Assembly (NCBI RefSeq): GCF_031582965.1
Contig: NZ_CP134049.1
Coordinates: 1,550,001 to 1,614,000, forward strand
Direction of reading: 5' to 3'
DNA length: 64,000 nucleotides
DNA from: Bacillus sp. NEB1478
GTDB lineage: Bacteria > Bacillota > Bacilli > Bacillales > Fictibacillaceae
Of this stretch, positions 1-8,698 are shown piece by piece. A program made the position numbers and the translations under genes. Each line of letters opens with the position of its first letter. The first letter of the stretch is position 1. The notes below the pieces were generated by a model. That model searched no databases, was not told the DNA's origin, and was given only the letters and a program-made list of their open reading frames with translations.

Positions 1-472
1 GAAGCTGATCCAGATCGCCAACATTTTCTACAAGATGGACGATGTGCGGTGCTATGCCAATTGCCCCTTCTGGTTCAGGGTGTCCTTTTTTTCCGATATA
101 AACTATCTCATATCCTTCTTTTTCTTTTTCGCGAATCAAGTCATGTGTTTTCGTAACGTCTGGACAAGTTGCATCAATTTCATATAATCCTTTTTCTAAA
201 GCAATTCTTCTTACTTCTGGTGAAACTCCGTGAGCAGTATAGATAACTGTGCCAGATTCAATTTTTCGAATGATATCTAATCGGTTATTCCCATCAAGTG
301 TAATGATACCTTCTTCTTCAAAAGCATCAGTTACATGTTTGTTATGAACAATCATACCTAATATATATATCGGTCTTGGAAGGGTAGGATCCTTAGCAGC
401 TTGGCGAGCCATCACCATAGCATCTACAACTCCGTAACAATACCCTCTTGGTGAAATTTTTATAATTTCCAT
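1..472 (-). CDS. ispH: 4-hydroxy-3-methylbut-2-enyl diphosphate reductase, N-terminal part (C-terminus cut by window edge)
   Basis: This enzyme carries out the last step of the MEP (non-mevalonate) isoprenoid pathway, reducing HMBPP to IPP and DMAPP with a 4Fe-4S cluster. The reverse strand gives an open frame of 157 codons running off position 1. The N-terminus reads [18 protein letters not shown], which contains the first cluster cysteine, followed by the IHNKHV and [11 protein letters not shown] blocks typical of IspH/LytB. The ATG at 472 has an AGGAGAGG ribosome binding site just upstream. It lies downstream of yqfQ on the same strand, as in B. subtilis (yqfP). About half of the expected ~315 residues is present. 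Identification is firm; only the end is missing. Confidence 0.95.
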   Translation of the reverse strand, partial: MEIIKISPRGYCYGVVDAMVMARQAAKDPTLPRPIYILGMIVHNKHVTDAFEEEGIITLDGNNRLDIIRKIESGTVIYTAHGVSPEVRRIALEKGLYEIDATCPDVTKTHDLIREKEKEGYEIVYIGKKGHPEPEGAIGIAPHIVHLVENVGDLDQL

Positions 473-492
473 GGTATACCTCTCCTTTACCA

Positions 493-520
493 TATAAAAG
501 ACAGCACAGAATGCGCTGTC
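493..520 (-). terminator. Rho-independent terminator of yqfQ
   Basis: On the minus strand the sequence forms a GACAGC/GCTGTC hairpin (500-505 with 515-520) followed by TTTTATAT. It sits between the stop of yqfQ and the start of ispH, so it should separate their transcripts at least partly. The stem is only 6 bp. Confidence 0.55.
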
Positions 521-584
521 TCGGGAGATTTTATTTCTGTAATTCAATTATAAAGGAGAGAGCAAAAGAACTCAAACACAATAC

Positions 585-1208
585 TTACACATACAATTTT
601 GGTCCTGAAAGATGATACCCTTTAGGCTTCTTAGATTGTGGATACGAGGGTACTGTTTTTGTAGATGGTGACCTTTTTTGTGATTGTCTTGAATGTTTCT
701 TTTCAGATTCGGGCTCTGAAGCAGCGCTATTCTCTTTTTTCTCTTTGGTTTCCTTTTTTTCTTTGGTTTCCTTTTTTTCTTTACTTTGTTTATTGAGTTC
801 AGTATGTTCTTTTTTATCTTGATTTTTCTCTTTTATCTCAGCTTTTTTGGAGGTTTCTGGACTTGCAGAATCATCGTCCGTTTTACTAGATCCCCCAGAT
901 TGGAAGTCCTTAAAAGCAGACATTAAAGATGGAAGATTTCTCATTGCAGGACCATATTGTTTTATCATTGGTCCCATCGTTTCAGCAACTTTTAAGACTT
1001 TCTGCACGTTTGTTAACATCGTAAATACATTCGTGCCGCCTGTCATCCCGCCACTGCCAATACTACCTAGGAATCGGTCGACAGATCCGGGATGAGGCGG
1101 CATTGCAGTCATCCCGGGCATTCTATTCATGCCGTACATGTGCGGATTGACTTGAAAGGGCTGCATAGGATGTTGCGGCTGAGTTGGATATCTGTAATAA
1201 GGCTGCAT
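585..1208 (-). CDS. yqfQ: YqfQ/VrrA-family protein
   Basis: The protein has 207 residues. It starts with a Pro/Met/Gln/Tyr-rich segment (PYYRYPTQPQHPMQPF), has a central part (residues ~45-105) resembling the YqfQ family, and ends in a highly charged Lys/Glu repeat tail containing three near-perfect KEKKET units, a weak internal repeat at DNA level around 740-785. I chose the ATG at 1208 because it follows an AAGGAGGAGGAATT ribosome binding site; an upstream ATG in frame has none. Position between ispH and cshB matches B. subtilis yqfQ. The related B. anthracis vrrA is known for variable repeats. The molecular function is unknown. Confidence 0.8.
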   Translation of the reverse strand: MQPYYRYPTQPQHPMQPFQVNPHMYGMNRMPGMTAMPPHPGSVDRFLGSIGSGGMTGGTNVFTMLTNVQKVLKVAETMGPMIKQYGPAMRNLPSLMSAFKDFQSGGSSKTDDDSASPETSKKAEIKEKNQDKKEHTELNKQSKEKKETKEKKETKEKKENSAASEPESEKKHSRQSQKRSPSTKTVPSYPQSKKPKGYHLSGPKLYV

Positions 1209-1385
1209 AATTCCTCCTCCTTTCCATAATAATACGCTCATATACAGAATATGAAATTCTGTCAAACTTGTGTGATATTTATCCCGGTTTTCATTGTTTT
1301 ATCTAAGGAACATTGGCGGAAAAGCAAAAGTTAATCTATAATACTAAAAGTGAACAGAATTTGATCTTAAAGAAAAGGTGAACTT

Positions 1386-2666
1386 ATGAAAACTCCGTTC
1401 GAACGGTTAAAAATAAATGAATCATTGCAAGATGCTCTAATGAAAATAGGATTTAAAAAACCAACAGATATTCAGGAACGTGTAATTCCTGGAATTATTA
1501 ATGGACAGGATATGATCGGGCAATCTCAAACTGGTTCAGGAAAGACGTTTGCTTTCTTACTTCCTCTTATGCATAGAATTGATAACAACAAAGATGAAGT
1601 ACAAGCAGTGATCACAGCTCCAACTAGAGAATTGGCTCAACAAATCTATAATGAGTTTTTGAAGATTTCAGAACAGATGCCTGAAGAAGCACAAATCCGT
1701 GCTAAAGCAATCGTAGGCGGTACGGATAGAAAGAGAATGGCTGAAAAACTTAAATCAGTACCTCAGCTTGTTATTGGTACTCCTGGACGGATTAATGATC
1801 TTGTAAAAGCACAAGAACTAGTTGTTTACACTGCTAATATGCTTGTTGTTGATGAAGCAGATCAAATGCTCGATATGGGCTTTATTGAAGATGTAGACCA
1901 TATTGCATCCAGAATGGCGAACGAACTGCAAATGATGGTATTTTCAGCAACTGTTCCTGAAAAGCTGCAGCCTTTCTTGAAAAAATATATGAAGAATCCT
2001 AAACATGTTCATGTTGAGCCCCAACATGTTACAGCTAAAGATATTAAGCATGTTCTACTTGAAACGAAGCACAAAGATAAATTAACGATGCTGATTAAAA
2101 CAGCAAAAGATTTTAATCCGTTTTTTGCTATCATTTTTGCGAATACGAAAAAAACAGTCGATGAAATCGCTGACGCTATGGCTGGTGAAGGGCTGAGCGT
2201 AGAACGTTTGCATGGAGATATTCCGCCTCGAACAAGAAAAAACATTATGAAACGTGTTCAAAAAGCAGAATTTCAATTTCTAGTTGCTACTGATCTTGCA
2301 GCTAGAGGTATCGACATAAAAGGTGTTAGCCATATTATTAATTACGAATTCCCGAAAGACCTCGACTTCTATATCCATCGTGCAGGAAGAACAGGCCGGG
2401 CTGGAATGTCGGGAATATGCGCATCTTTATTTGAACCAACAGACCAGCATGCTGTTCAAAAGCTAAAAGAAAAAAAGATTAGCTTTCAGTTTGAACAATA
2501 TAAAAACGGTGAGTGGGTTGCTGTTAAGCAGAGAGAAAAGACAAGTACCAAACCACAAGACAGTGTTTATGTTCCTAAGCCAAGAAAGGTGAAACCGGGA
2601 TATAAAAAGAAAATTGACGAACAAAAGAAAAAATTAATGAAGAAGAGTAGAAGAAATCAGAAATAA
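1386..2666 (+). CDS. cshB: DEAD-box ATP-dependent RNA helicase CshB
   Basis: A 426-residue cytoplasmic RNA helicase of the cold-shock CshB (YqfR) type, expected to remodel RNA or ribosome assembly intermediates. All helicase motifs are visible: Q motif around residues 5-28, motif I SQTGSGKT, motif Ia [12 protein letters not shown], motif II DEAD, SAT, then the second RecA domain with [10 protein letters not shown] and [11 protein letters not shown] basic C-terminal tail ([12 protein letters not shown]...) follows, suited to RNA binding. The ATG is preceded by AAAGGTGA. A TATAAT hexamer at 1338-1343 may be its -10. It is followed 25 bp later by nfo on the same strand, as in B. subtilis. Confidence 0.95.
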   Translation: MKTPFERLKINESLQDALMKIGFKKPTDIQERVIPGIINGQDMIGQSQTGSGKTFAFLLPLMHRIDNNKDEVQAVITAPTRELAQQIYNEFLKISEQMPEEAQIRAKAIVGGTDRKRMAEKLKSVPQLVIGTPGRINDLVKAQELVVYTANMLVVDEADQMLDMGFIEDVDHIASRMANELQMMVFSATVPEKLQPFLKKYMKNPKHVHVEPQHVTAKDIKHVLLETKHKDKLTMLIKTAKDFNPFFAIIFANTKKTVDEIADAMAGEGLSVERLHGDIPPRTRKNIMKRVQKAEFQFLVATDLAARGIDIKGVSHIINYEFPKDLDFYIHRAGRTGRAGMSGICASLFEPTDQHAVQKLKEKKISFQFEQYKNGEWVAVKQREKTSTKPQDSVYVPKPRKVKPGYKKKIDEQKKKLMKKSRRNQK

Positions 2667-2691
2667 AGTTTCACTGGGGAGAGGGATAAGT

Positions 2692-3582
2692 ATGGTTAAA
2701 ATTGGTTCACATGTTTCAATGAGCGGCAAAAAAATGCTTTTGGCTGCGAGTGAAGAAGCTGTTTCATATGGTGCGAATACTTTTATGATCTATACAGGTG
2801 CACCTCAAAACACTAGACGTAAGAAAATAGAGGACCTGAATATTGAAGCGGGCACTAAGCATATGCTCGAAAACGGTATAACCGATATCATTGTTCATGC
2901 TCCTTATATTATTAATATTGGTAATGCCGTTAAGCCTGAGACTTTTCAGCTGGGTGTAGATTTTTTAAGAAGTGAAATTGAACGTACTGGTGCTTTAGGG
3001 GCTAAGCAAATTGTTCTTCATCCTGGTGCACATGTTGGCGAAGGCAGTGAAGCAGGAATTAAAAAAATTATTGAAGGTTTAAATGAAGTTCTTACGAAAG
3101 AACAAGACGTTCAAATTGCATTGGAAACTATGGCAGGTAAAGGTTCGGAGTGCGGGAGATCTTTCGAAGAATTAGCACAGATCATCGAGGGTGTAACTCT
3201 TAATGAAAAACTGTCTGTATGTTTTGATACTTGTCATACTCATGATGCAGGGTATGATATTGTTAACGATTTTGATGGGGTATTAAATCAATTCGATAAA
3301 ACGATCGGTATTGACAGAATCAAGGTTTTTCATATTAATGACAGTAAAAATATTTGCGGAGCATCAAAAGATAGACATGAAAATATTGGTTTTGGCCATA
3401 TCGGTTTTGACGCTTTAAATTATATTGTTCATCATAAGCAGTTCAAAGACATACCCAAAATTTTAGAAACTCCTTATGTTGGAACGGACAAGAATAATAA
3501 AAAAGCTCCATATCAATTAGAAATTGAAATGATTAAACGAAAAGAATTTGATGCAGAACTTCAAAACAAATTGTTGTCTTAA
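2692..3582 (+). CDS. nfo: Endonuclease IV (AP endonuclease)
   Basis: A 296-residue class II AP endonuclease that cleaves 5' of abasic sites in base-excision repair. Endonuclease IV signatures are present: [13 protein letters not shown] at the N-terminus, [40 protein letters not shown] and FHINDSKN..., which supply the His/Glu/Asp ligands of the trinuclear zinc site. Its length is that of the family. The start has a GGGGAGAGGG ribosome binding site. It is probably cotranscribed with cshB and ends at a strong terminator. Confidence 0.95.
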   Translation: MVKIGSHVSMSGKKMLLAASEEAVSYGANTFMIYTGAPQNTRRKKIEDLNIEAGTKHMLENGITDIIVHAPYIINIGNAVKPETFQLGVDFLRSEIERTGALGAKQIVLHPGAHVGEGSEAGIKKIIEGLNEVLTKEQDVQIALETMAGKGSECGRSFEELAQIIEGVTLNEKLSVCFDTCHTHDAGYDIVNDFDGVLNQFDKTIGIDRIKVFHINDSKNICGASKDRHENIGFGHIGFDALNYIVHHKQFKDIPKILETPYVGTDKNNKKAPYQLEIEMIKRKEFDAELQNKLLS

Positions 3583-3641
3583 TTAAAGATCAATGTATAA
3601 TCGACGGTTAGTTTCACGCATAAAAACCCACAATTTCTATT

Positions 3642-3671
3642 AAAAAAACCGCACTCTTGTGCGGTTTTTTT
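3642..3671. terminator. Bidirectional terminator between nfo and yqfT
   Basis: A 13-bp perfect stem (AAAAAAACCGCAC with GTGCGGTTTTTTT) and a 4-nt loop. The A and T runs on both sides let it end nfo on the plus strand and yqfT on the minus strand. Confidence 0.9.
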
Positions 3672-3679
3672 AATAGAAC

Positions 3680-3940
3680 CTATCTGTCAATATACGTTTG
3701 GATTAAGTATTGAATATAATTCGCTTTTTCAGGACTAACTTCTTTTGCGATTGTTGCGATTATTTGTTTGCGCTGAGTTTGATTGTTAATGTCAATTGTC
3801 TGCCTTCGTAGGATAGCTACAATCTGTTCTGCTTCTCTTTGAGTAATCGGAAGCTGGTATTGTGCAGCAAGTGAAATCAATTCCTTCGGGCTTATTGAAT
3901 TCAATTTTTGATTTACGAAATGGGCGATAATTGGATTCAT
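3680..3940 (-). CDS. yqfT: DUF2624 family protein (YqfT)
   Basis: A small soluble protein of 86 residues, mostly alpha-helical by composition, resembling the DUF2624 family (B. subtilis YqfT). It starts MNPIIAHFVNQKLNSIS and has no membrane segment or catalytic motif that I recognise. The ribosome binding site AGGAGGGG stands eight bases before the ATG. Its place directly after nfo, in opposite orientation, matches B. subtilis. Function unknown. Confidence 0.8.
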   Translation of the reverse strand: MNPIIAHFVNQKLNSISPKELISLAAQYQLPITQREAEQIVAILRRQTIDINNQTQRKQIIATIAKEVSPEKANYIQYLIQTYIDR

Positions 3941-4002
3941 AGGAAAAATCCCCTCCTGACTTTTTCATTCTATGAGTCAAGAGAAGAGAAAGTGCTAAAA
4001 AA

Positions 4003-4034
4003 ATAAAGACTTTGGAATAATCCAAAGTCTTTTA
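4003..4034. terminator. Bidirectional hairpin, terminator of the NCS2 permease gene
   Basis: A 12-bp perfect stem AAAGACTTTGGA/TCCAAAGTCTTT (4005-4016 and 4021-4032) with a 4-nt loop. On the minus strand it is followed by TATTTTTTT, directly after the permease stop codon. Confidence 0.9.
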
Positions 4035-4041
4035 ATTCTTT

Positions 4042-5301
4042 TTATACAATTGTATGAAGTACAAAGTTCATAAAAAACAAGAAAGCTATTACATACATCG
4101 TAACTGGGACTTGTTTCTTTTGTCCTGTTACCCACTTTATCAATGGATAAGCAATAAACCCGAACGCAAGTCCATCAACAATACTGTATGTTAACGGTAT
4201 TAATGCGATTATGAGAAATGATGGAAACATTTCAGTAAAATCAGCTAAAGGAATGTGCTGAATTTGCTGAACCATCAATCCGCCGATGATTATTAATACA
4301 GGCGCGATGGCTCCATCAGGAATATAAGCAATATACGGTGCTGCAAACAGCGTTCCAAGGAATAAAATAGCAACGGTGATACTCGTGATACCTGTTCTTC
4401 CGCCTTCAGTTATTCCCGATGCACTCTCGACCGTCGAGATTGTTGGACTTGTTCCAAATAATCCAGATACGATTGATGATGCAGCATTTGCTTGAAATGC
4501 TTTTGGAAATTTTTCTTGATCGGGAAGCAAACCATACAATAAACCCATATTTTCAAAGGTAATAATCATTGTAAGTGAAAAAGTTGCAATCCAGAATGAA
4601 AGTTCAGTAATTCCTGATAAATCGAAAGCAAACAGAAGCTCACCAAAAGGTTTTAATGAAAACCCGTCAGACATTCCTGTTACTTGCTGTTTGTGACCCA
4701 TCAAGAATCCAACAATTGTTGTTACAGCAATACCAATAAGAAAACTGCCCTTAACATTTCTTGCAAACAAAGTCAGTGTCAAAACAAGCCCGACAATTGT
4801 TAAAATTGCATCTGGATTATTGAGATGCCCTAACTTAACAAAGGTCGCAGAACTTGCTTCAATAATACCGCCTTTCTGAAGTCCGATAAATGTTAAAAAC
4901 AATCCGATACCGACAGTAATACTATGCTTCAAAGACTGAGGTATGCTTCTTGATAGTATATCTTTCAGCGGTGTTGAAGCAGTGATCATAAATAATATTC
5001 CTGAAATGACTACTGCAGCAAGAGCTTCCTGCCAGCTTAAATTCATTCCTTGAACAATCGTATAGGTAAAAAATGCATTAACTCCCATACCTGGTGTTAA
5101 AATGATAGGAGCATTTGCATAAAGTCCCATTATTAAACATCCAACAACAGAAGTTAAAATCGTTGCAATTACAACACCTTCATACGGCATGCCAGCATCT
5201 GCTAATATTAATGGATTAACGATAATAATATAAGCGATTGTAAAGAACGATGTTAAACCTGCAAGTACTTCTTTTTTGATCGAAACGAAATTTTGTTTCA
5301 T
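4042..5301 (-). CDS. NCS2-family purine permease (PbuG/PbuO type)
   Basis: A 419-residue integral membrane transporter with about 12-14 hydrophobic segments, expected to import purine bases (hypoxanthine, guanine or adenine) with protons. Family marks include EVLAGLTSFFTIAYII near the N-terminus, NPLILADAGMP, TPGMGVNAFFTYT, and SASGITEGGRTGITS in the second half. I chose the ATG at 5301 because it has an AGAGAGGA ribosome binding site; in-frame codons further upstream would run through a hairpin leader. It has no counterpart at this place in B. subtilis. Substrate specificity among PbuG, PbuO and similar proteins cannot be decided from sequence alone. Confidence 0.88.
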   Translation of the reverse strand: MKQNFVSIKKEVLAGLTSFFTIAYIIIVNPLILADAGMPYEGVVIATILTSVVGCLIMGLYANAPIILTPGMGVNAFFTYTIVQGMNLSWQEALAAVVISGILFMITASTPLKDILSRSIPQSLKHSITVGIGLFLTFIGLQKGGIIEASSATFVKLGHLNNPDAILTIVGLVLTLTLFARNVKGSFLIGIAVTTIVGFLMGHKQQVTGMSDGFSLKPFGELLFAFDLSGITELSFWIATFSLTMIITFENMGLLYGLLPDQEKFPKAFQANAASSIVSGLFGTSPTISTVESASGITEGGRTGITSITVAILFLGTLFAAPYIAYIPDGAIAPVLIIIGGLMVQQIQHIPLADFTEMFPSFLIIALIPLTYSIVDGLAFGFIAYPLIKWVTGQKKQVPVTMYVIAFLFFMNFVLHTIV

Positions 5302-5320
5302 GTGTTCCTCTCTAAAATCT

Positions 5321-5382
5321 AAAAAAACCCTCTCCCACCCAGCAGAAACCTGCCAGAAATGATTATATATGAAAAGAGGCAA
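5321..5382 (-). promoter_or_regulatory. Possible attenuator in the leader of the purine permease gene
   Basis: Read on the minus strand, CCTCT (5375-5379) can pair with AGAGG (5329-5333), enclosing a small GCAG/CTGC hairpin, and is followed immediately by seven U residues (5321-5327), all just upstream of the SD. This looks like a terminator-type attenuator. The stretch ATATAAT...GTTTCTGC resembles isolated parts of the purine aptamer, but the P2 and P3 arms of a purine riboswitch are not present, so no riboswitch is called. Confidence 0.3.
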
Positions 5383-5510
5383 CAAGGCTAGGAAATGTTT
5401 TTATAAACAAATAAAGCAATTAAAGTGATTTGTTTTTTTACTTTATATATTAAGCTTTTTTTCTAAAAATTGTTGCTTTTAAATTATTTTCTAATAGACT
5501 TCATTGTCAA

Positions 5511-5722
5511 GATGATTGGAGCGTAAAGTACGAGGCTCAGACTAGGAACAGCGTGCCTTTTCCCCTGAGGATCCTTCTGGCAAGGCATGCGACGAGGAGC
5601 CTTTCGATGTTGATTTGCTTGCAGACGCAGGTGCACACATGCTTCCTCAATATGGATCTTCATCTACCGTGGCTCACCGCCCGGGCAGCGGAAAGTGGGC
5701 ATCCTAGAGCGGAAATCAACCA
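5511..5722. repeat. Dispersed intergenic repeat, copy 1
   Basis: A GC-richer block between the permease and HAD genes. It opens with TGATTGGAGCG and closes with GAGCGGAAATCAACCAC, the same ends found in copies at 15185-15374 and 36395-36651. Internal motifs (CGAGGAGCC, GGCTCACCGCCC, GGAAAGTGGGCATCCT) match the general pattern of repeats I recall from other Bacillales genomes. No open frame of merit lies inside. The flanking sequence AATTGTTGCTTTTAAA (5468-5483) is the complement of a stretch near copy 2. The rest of the 5302-5799 gap holds only the permease leader. Confidence 0.75.
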
Positions 5723-5799
5723 CTTATAACAGCAGTAATGGTTACGCAAACAGACTTATTTGAAAAGAAAACCCATGTCAATAAAGGAAGGTAATAGAA

Positions 5800-6447
5800 A
5801 TGAAAATTAAAGCAGTATGCTTTGATATGGATGGAGTTCTAGTCGATACAATGCCTCATCATGTAGAAGCATGGCTCCATTCATTTAAAGAAAAAGGATT
5901 CCATCATGAAGAAATAGAGTTTTATCTGAGAGAAGGAATGCCTGGAAAACAAACGATTCAAGATATTTTTGATACTTTTGAAGTAAACGCTGCAGAACAA
6001 GAAATAGAAGATATCTATAAAGAAAAAAGGAAATATTTTAAAAAGCACGCTAAATACACATTTATTAAAGAAACGATAAGTTTACTGCACTATTTAAAAG
6101 AAAGAAATATACCTTGCTGTTTAGTAACAGGAAGCAGAAGGGAATTTGTTGACGAAGTATTGAAAACACTTTCTTTTGAATTTCATTATGTGATCTCAGG
6201 TGATGATGTTAATCACGGGAAGCCATTACCAGAACCATATGAAAAAGCTATGAGTCATTTTTCTTACAACCCTTCAGAATGGCTTGTTATAGAAAATGCA
6301 CCGCTTGGAATAGAATCTGCTAAAAAAGCAGGTGCGCTTTGTTTGGCAGTGGAAACAACACTGAGTGAAAAATACTTGGAGGCAGCTGATGTAATCGTGA
6401 AGCCATCTATGCTGTTGCAAATTGTGAAAAGTCTCATTAATGAGTAG
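5800..6447 (+). CDS. HAD-superfamily hydrolase, beta-phosphoglucomutase-like
   Basis: A 215-residue cytoplasmic HAD subfamily IA phosphatase or phosphomutase. Motif I is FDMDGVLVDT with the nucleophile Asp9 and acid/base Asp11, then a helical cap (residues ~15-80), motif II VTGSR, motif III lysine in HGKPLPEP, and motif IV as VIENAPLGIESAKKAG rather than the usual ED, with Glu-Asn replacing Glu-Asp. The start has GGAAGG upstream. The substrate is not predictable; sugar phosphates are typical. It stands alone between the repeat element and the zinc operon. Confidence 0.85.
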   Translation: MKIKAVCFDMDGVLVDTMPHHVEAWLHSFKEKGFHHEEIEFYLREGMPGKQTIQDIFDTFEVNAAEQEIEDIYKEKRKYFKKHAKYTFIKETISLLHYLKERNIPCCLVTGSRREFVDEVLKTLSFEFHYVISGDDVNHGKPLPEPYEKAMSHFSYNPSEWLVIENAPLGIESAKKAGALCLAVETTLSEKYLEAADVIVKPSMLLQIVKSLINE

Positions 6448-6488
6448 ATCTTATTTAAACATGACAGCATGTCTAGCGGACATGTTGT

Positions 6489-6550
6489 TTTACTTTCTTA
6501 TTTTTTCGTGTATACTATGAGACAGTCTAAATCGTACTCATTACTACTTA
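6489..6550 (+). promoter_or_regulatory. Promoter and Zur operator of the zinc transport operon
   Basis: A TATACT -10 (6511-6516) with TTTACT 16 bp upstream precedes TCGTACT-C-ATTACTA (6532-6546). This agrees at 12 of 14 arm positions with the known Bacillus Zur 7-1-7 operator TCGTAAT-N-ATTACGA. The site overlaps the expected transcription start, so zinc-loaded Zur should block transcription. Confidence 0.75.
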
Positions 6551-6573
6551 TCAATTTTTAGGGGAGATTTGCC

Positions 6574-7350
6574 TTGGATGAAAAATTACAAATCCCAGCT
6601 GTTACAATAAATGATTTGTCATTCCATTATGGAGGGAAAAACGTATTGGAACATGTGACAATGAAAATAAAACAAGGTTCTTTTTTAGGACTTGTTGGAC
6701 CAAATGGATCTGGGAAATCTACATTAATTAAATGTCTATTAGGACTCCAAAAACCCCAGAATGGCAGTGTTCATTTGTTTGGGGAAAAAGTAAATAAATT
6801 TAATAAATGGGATAAAGTCGGATATGTATCCCAAAAAGCAAATAGTTTTAATACAGCTTTTCCAGCCACAGCATTCGAAGTGGTTTCAATGGGGCTATTT
6901 GGGAAGGTAGGGCTTTTTCGTTTCCTGAAAGACTCTGACAAACAAAAAGTATGGTCTGCCTTAAAGGCTGTTAATATGGAGAAATTTGCCGGTAGAAATA
7001 TTGGAGAGCTTTCTGGGGGACAACAGCAGCGGATCTTTATTGCCAGAGCTCTTGCCAGTGATCCCGAACTGTTGATTTTAGATGAACCCACGGTTGGAGT
7101 CGATGCAGAGTCATCAGCATCGTTCTATAAAATGCTAAAACAGCTGCATCAAGAAAAAAAAATGACTCTCGTTTTGGTCACACACGATGTTGGTGTTATG
7201 ACAGATTATGTTACGGATGTAGCCTGTTTAAATAAACAAATACATTTTCATGGAAATACTCAAGAATTTGAAGAAGGTTCGTTGGATAACATTTCTGCAT
7301 TTTATGGACATCATGTCCATGTCCTTCACCATGACCATGATCATGATTAA
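6574..7350 (+). CDS. znuC: Zinc ABC transporter ATP-binding protein (ZnuC/AdcC)
   Basis: The ATPase subunit (258 residues) of a high-affinity metal ABC importer, very probably for zinc. Walker A GPNGSGKST, the Q loop, signature LSGGQQQR and Walker B LLILDEPTVGVD are all present. The C-terminus ends in a histidine cluster, HHVHVLHHDHDHD, a feature common in zinc transport proteins. The start is TTG at 6574 behind AGGGGAG. It is followed 12 bp later by the permease gene and then by zur, with a Zur box in front, which supports zinc as substrate. The cluster lacks a substrate-binding lipoprotein, which must be encoded elsewhere. Confidence 0.9.
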   Translation: MDEKLQIPAVTINDLSFHYGGKNVLEHVTMKIKQGSFLGLVGPNGSGKSTLIKCLLGLQKPQNGSVHLFGEKVNKFNKWDKVGYVSQKANSFNTAFPATAFEVVSMGLFGKVGLFRFLKDSDKQKVWSALKAVNMEKFAGRNIGELSGGQQQRIFIARALASDPELLILDEPTVGVDAESSASFYKMLKQLHQEKKMTLVLVTHDVGVMTDYVTDVACLNKQIHFHGNTQEFEEGSLDNISAFYGHHVHVLHHDHDHD

Positions 7351-7362
7351 GGGGATAAATAC

Positions 7363-8211
7363 ATGTTACCTTTTTTAAAATATGAATTTTTACAAAATGC
7401 ATTTTTAACAGGGATTATGGTAGGACTTCTTGCACCAGTTTTAGGGGTGTTTCTTGTAGTTAGACGACAGGCGCTGATAGCCGATGCTCTTTCCCATATC
7501 ACTCTTGCGGGAATAGCAGCTAATTTATTGTTAGGAAAGTGGTCCGTATTCTTTGCTTCAGCTAATCCCATCTACTTTGGCATGTTATTTTCTGTGGCAG
7601 GCGCCATATTTATCGAACAGCTGCGCAAGGTGTATAAACATTATGAAGAGTTGGCTATTCCGATTATTATGTCTGCTGGTATCGGTTTAAGTGTCATTTT
7701 TATATCGATGGCAGATGGGTTTAACACTGATTTATTCAACTATTTATTTGGGAGTATCATTGCTGTTAAACAATCTGATGTTATAACCGTTTTTGCAATC
7801 TTAATCATCGTCCTCTTATTTGTCTTTTTTATGTATAAAGAATTATTTGTCCTTTCATTTGATGAAGAACAAGGAAAGTTATCTGGAATAAGGAGCAATT
7901 GGATATTAATTGCTTTTATGGCCATCACAGCATTAGTCATCGCTGCCTCCATGAAAATTGTTGGAATTCTTCTTGTTTCTTCTCTTATGACTTTACCTGT
8001 TGCTGCAAGTATTAGAATTGCAAAAGGCTTTAAACAAACGATCTGGTTATCCATACTGTTTGGAGAGATTGCGGTTATTTCAGGAATGTTTTTGTCGTAT
8101 TATTTAGATCTTGCTTCTGGCGGTACCATTGTTGTTTGTCTCGTCATCATTTTATGTGTTTGTATATTTTATAAAAAGTTCACGAGTTCACGAAAGGCGG
8201 CGCATTCATGA
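7363..8211 (+). CDS. znuB: Zinc ABC transporter permease (ZnuB/AdcB)
   Basis: A 282-residue membrane permease of the ABC-3 metal family with about eight or nine hydrophobic segments. Family hallmarks are FLVVRRQALIADALSHITLAG near residue 28-48 and the KIVGILLVSSLMTLPVAAS block in the C-terminal third. It pairs with the preceding ATPase. The stop overlaps the zur start by four bases (ATGA), indicating translational coupling in one operon. Ribosome binding site AAGGGG is 9 bp upstream of the ATG. Confidence 0.9.
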   Translation: MLPFLKYEFLQNAFLTGIMVGLLAPVLGVFLVVRRQALIADALSHITLAGIAANLLLGKWSVFFASANPIYFGMLFSVAGAIFIEQLRKVYKHYEELAIPIIMSAGIGLSVIFISMADGFNTDLFNYLFGSIIAVKQSDVITVFAILIIVLLFVFFMYKELFVLSFDEEQGKLSGIRSNWILIAFMAITALVIAASMKIVGILLVSSLMTLPVAASIRIAKGFKQTIWLSILFGEIAVISGMFLSYYLDLASGGTIVVCLVIILCVCIFYKKFTSSRKAAHS

Positions 8212-8633
8212 AATACGATCTTTCAATAGCAGAAGCAATGGAACTTTTAAAGAAAAAAGGCTTTAAACATACTGAAAAAAGAAAAGACCTTCTCACACTT
8301 TTTGCTGAAGAAAAAAGATACCTTTCTGCGAAAGAAGTTCAGGAAGGATTGAAGGAACAATATCCAGGACTAAGCTTTGATACGATTTATAGAAACTTAA
8401 CCACCTTTGTCGATCTCGGATTACTTGAAGAAACAGAGTGGGAAGGGGAAAGAAAATTCAGGTTTACTTGTTCTCACAATGAACACCATCATCATCTGAT
8501 CTGTTTAACCTGCGGAAGTACGAAATCAATTCATACATGTCCAATGGAAGTGCTAAACAGTGAATTAAGCGGTTTTAATGTGACGGGGCATAAGTTTGAG
8601 GTTTATGGATATTGCGGTGAATGTAAGAACTAA
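8208..8633 (+). CDS. zur: Zinc uptake regulator, Fur family
   Basis: A 141-residue Fur-family repressor. The N-terminal winged helix (residues ~10-80) contains the KEVQEGLKEQYPGLSFDTIYRNL recognition region. The C-terminal metal domain carries HNEHHHHLICLTCGS and a final YCGEC, giving the two CxxC pairs of the structural zinc site. Position matches B. subtilis yqfV (zur). Because it lies in an operon with the ZnuCB genes behind a Zur box, it likely represses itself together with the transporter. PerR and Fur are alternatives, but context favours Zur. Confidence 0.9.
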   Translation: MKYDLSIAEAMELLKKKGFKHTEKRKDLLTLFAEEKRYLSAKEVQEGLKEQYPGLSFDTIYRNLTTFVDLGLLEETEWEGERKFRFTCSHNEHHHHLICLTCGSTKSIHTCPMEVLNSELSGFNVTGHKFEVYGYCGECKN

Positions 8634-8654
8634 ATAAATTTATTTTTAAGTATG

Positions 8655-8698
8655 CTCCTCCTTTTTTTAGCCAAGCTAATAAGAAAGGAGGTTTTTTT
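8655..8698 (+). terminator. Hairpin after zur whose 3' arm is the SD of the next gene
   Basis: CCTCCTTT (8657-8664) pairs with AAAGGAGG (8684-8691) and is followed by TTTTTTT, giving a standard terminator shape. The AAAGGAGG arm is also the ribosome binding site of the gene starting at 8699, so the same hairpin could end zur transcripts and hide the SD in read-through RNA. Confidence 0.6.

Noticed and set aside
847..1095. Plus-strand open frame of 82 codons
   Set aside because: It is antisense to yqfQ, has no SD and no family likeness; the minus-strand gene is clear.
5302..5400. Purine riboswitch upstream of the NCS2 permease
   Set aside because: Only isolated core words fit; the P2 and P3 arms and loop-loop elements are missing.
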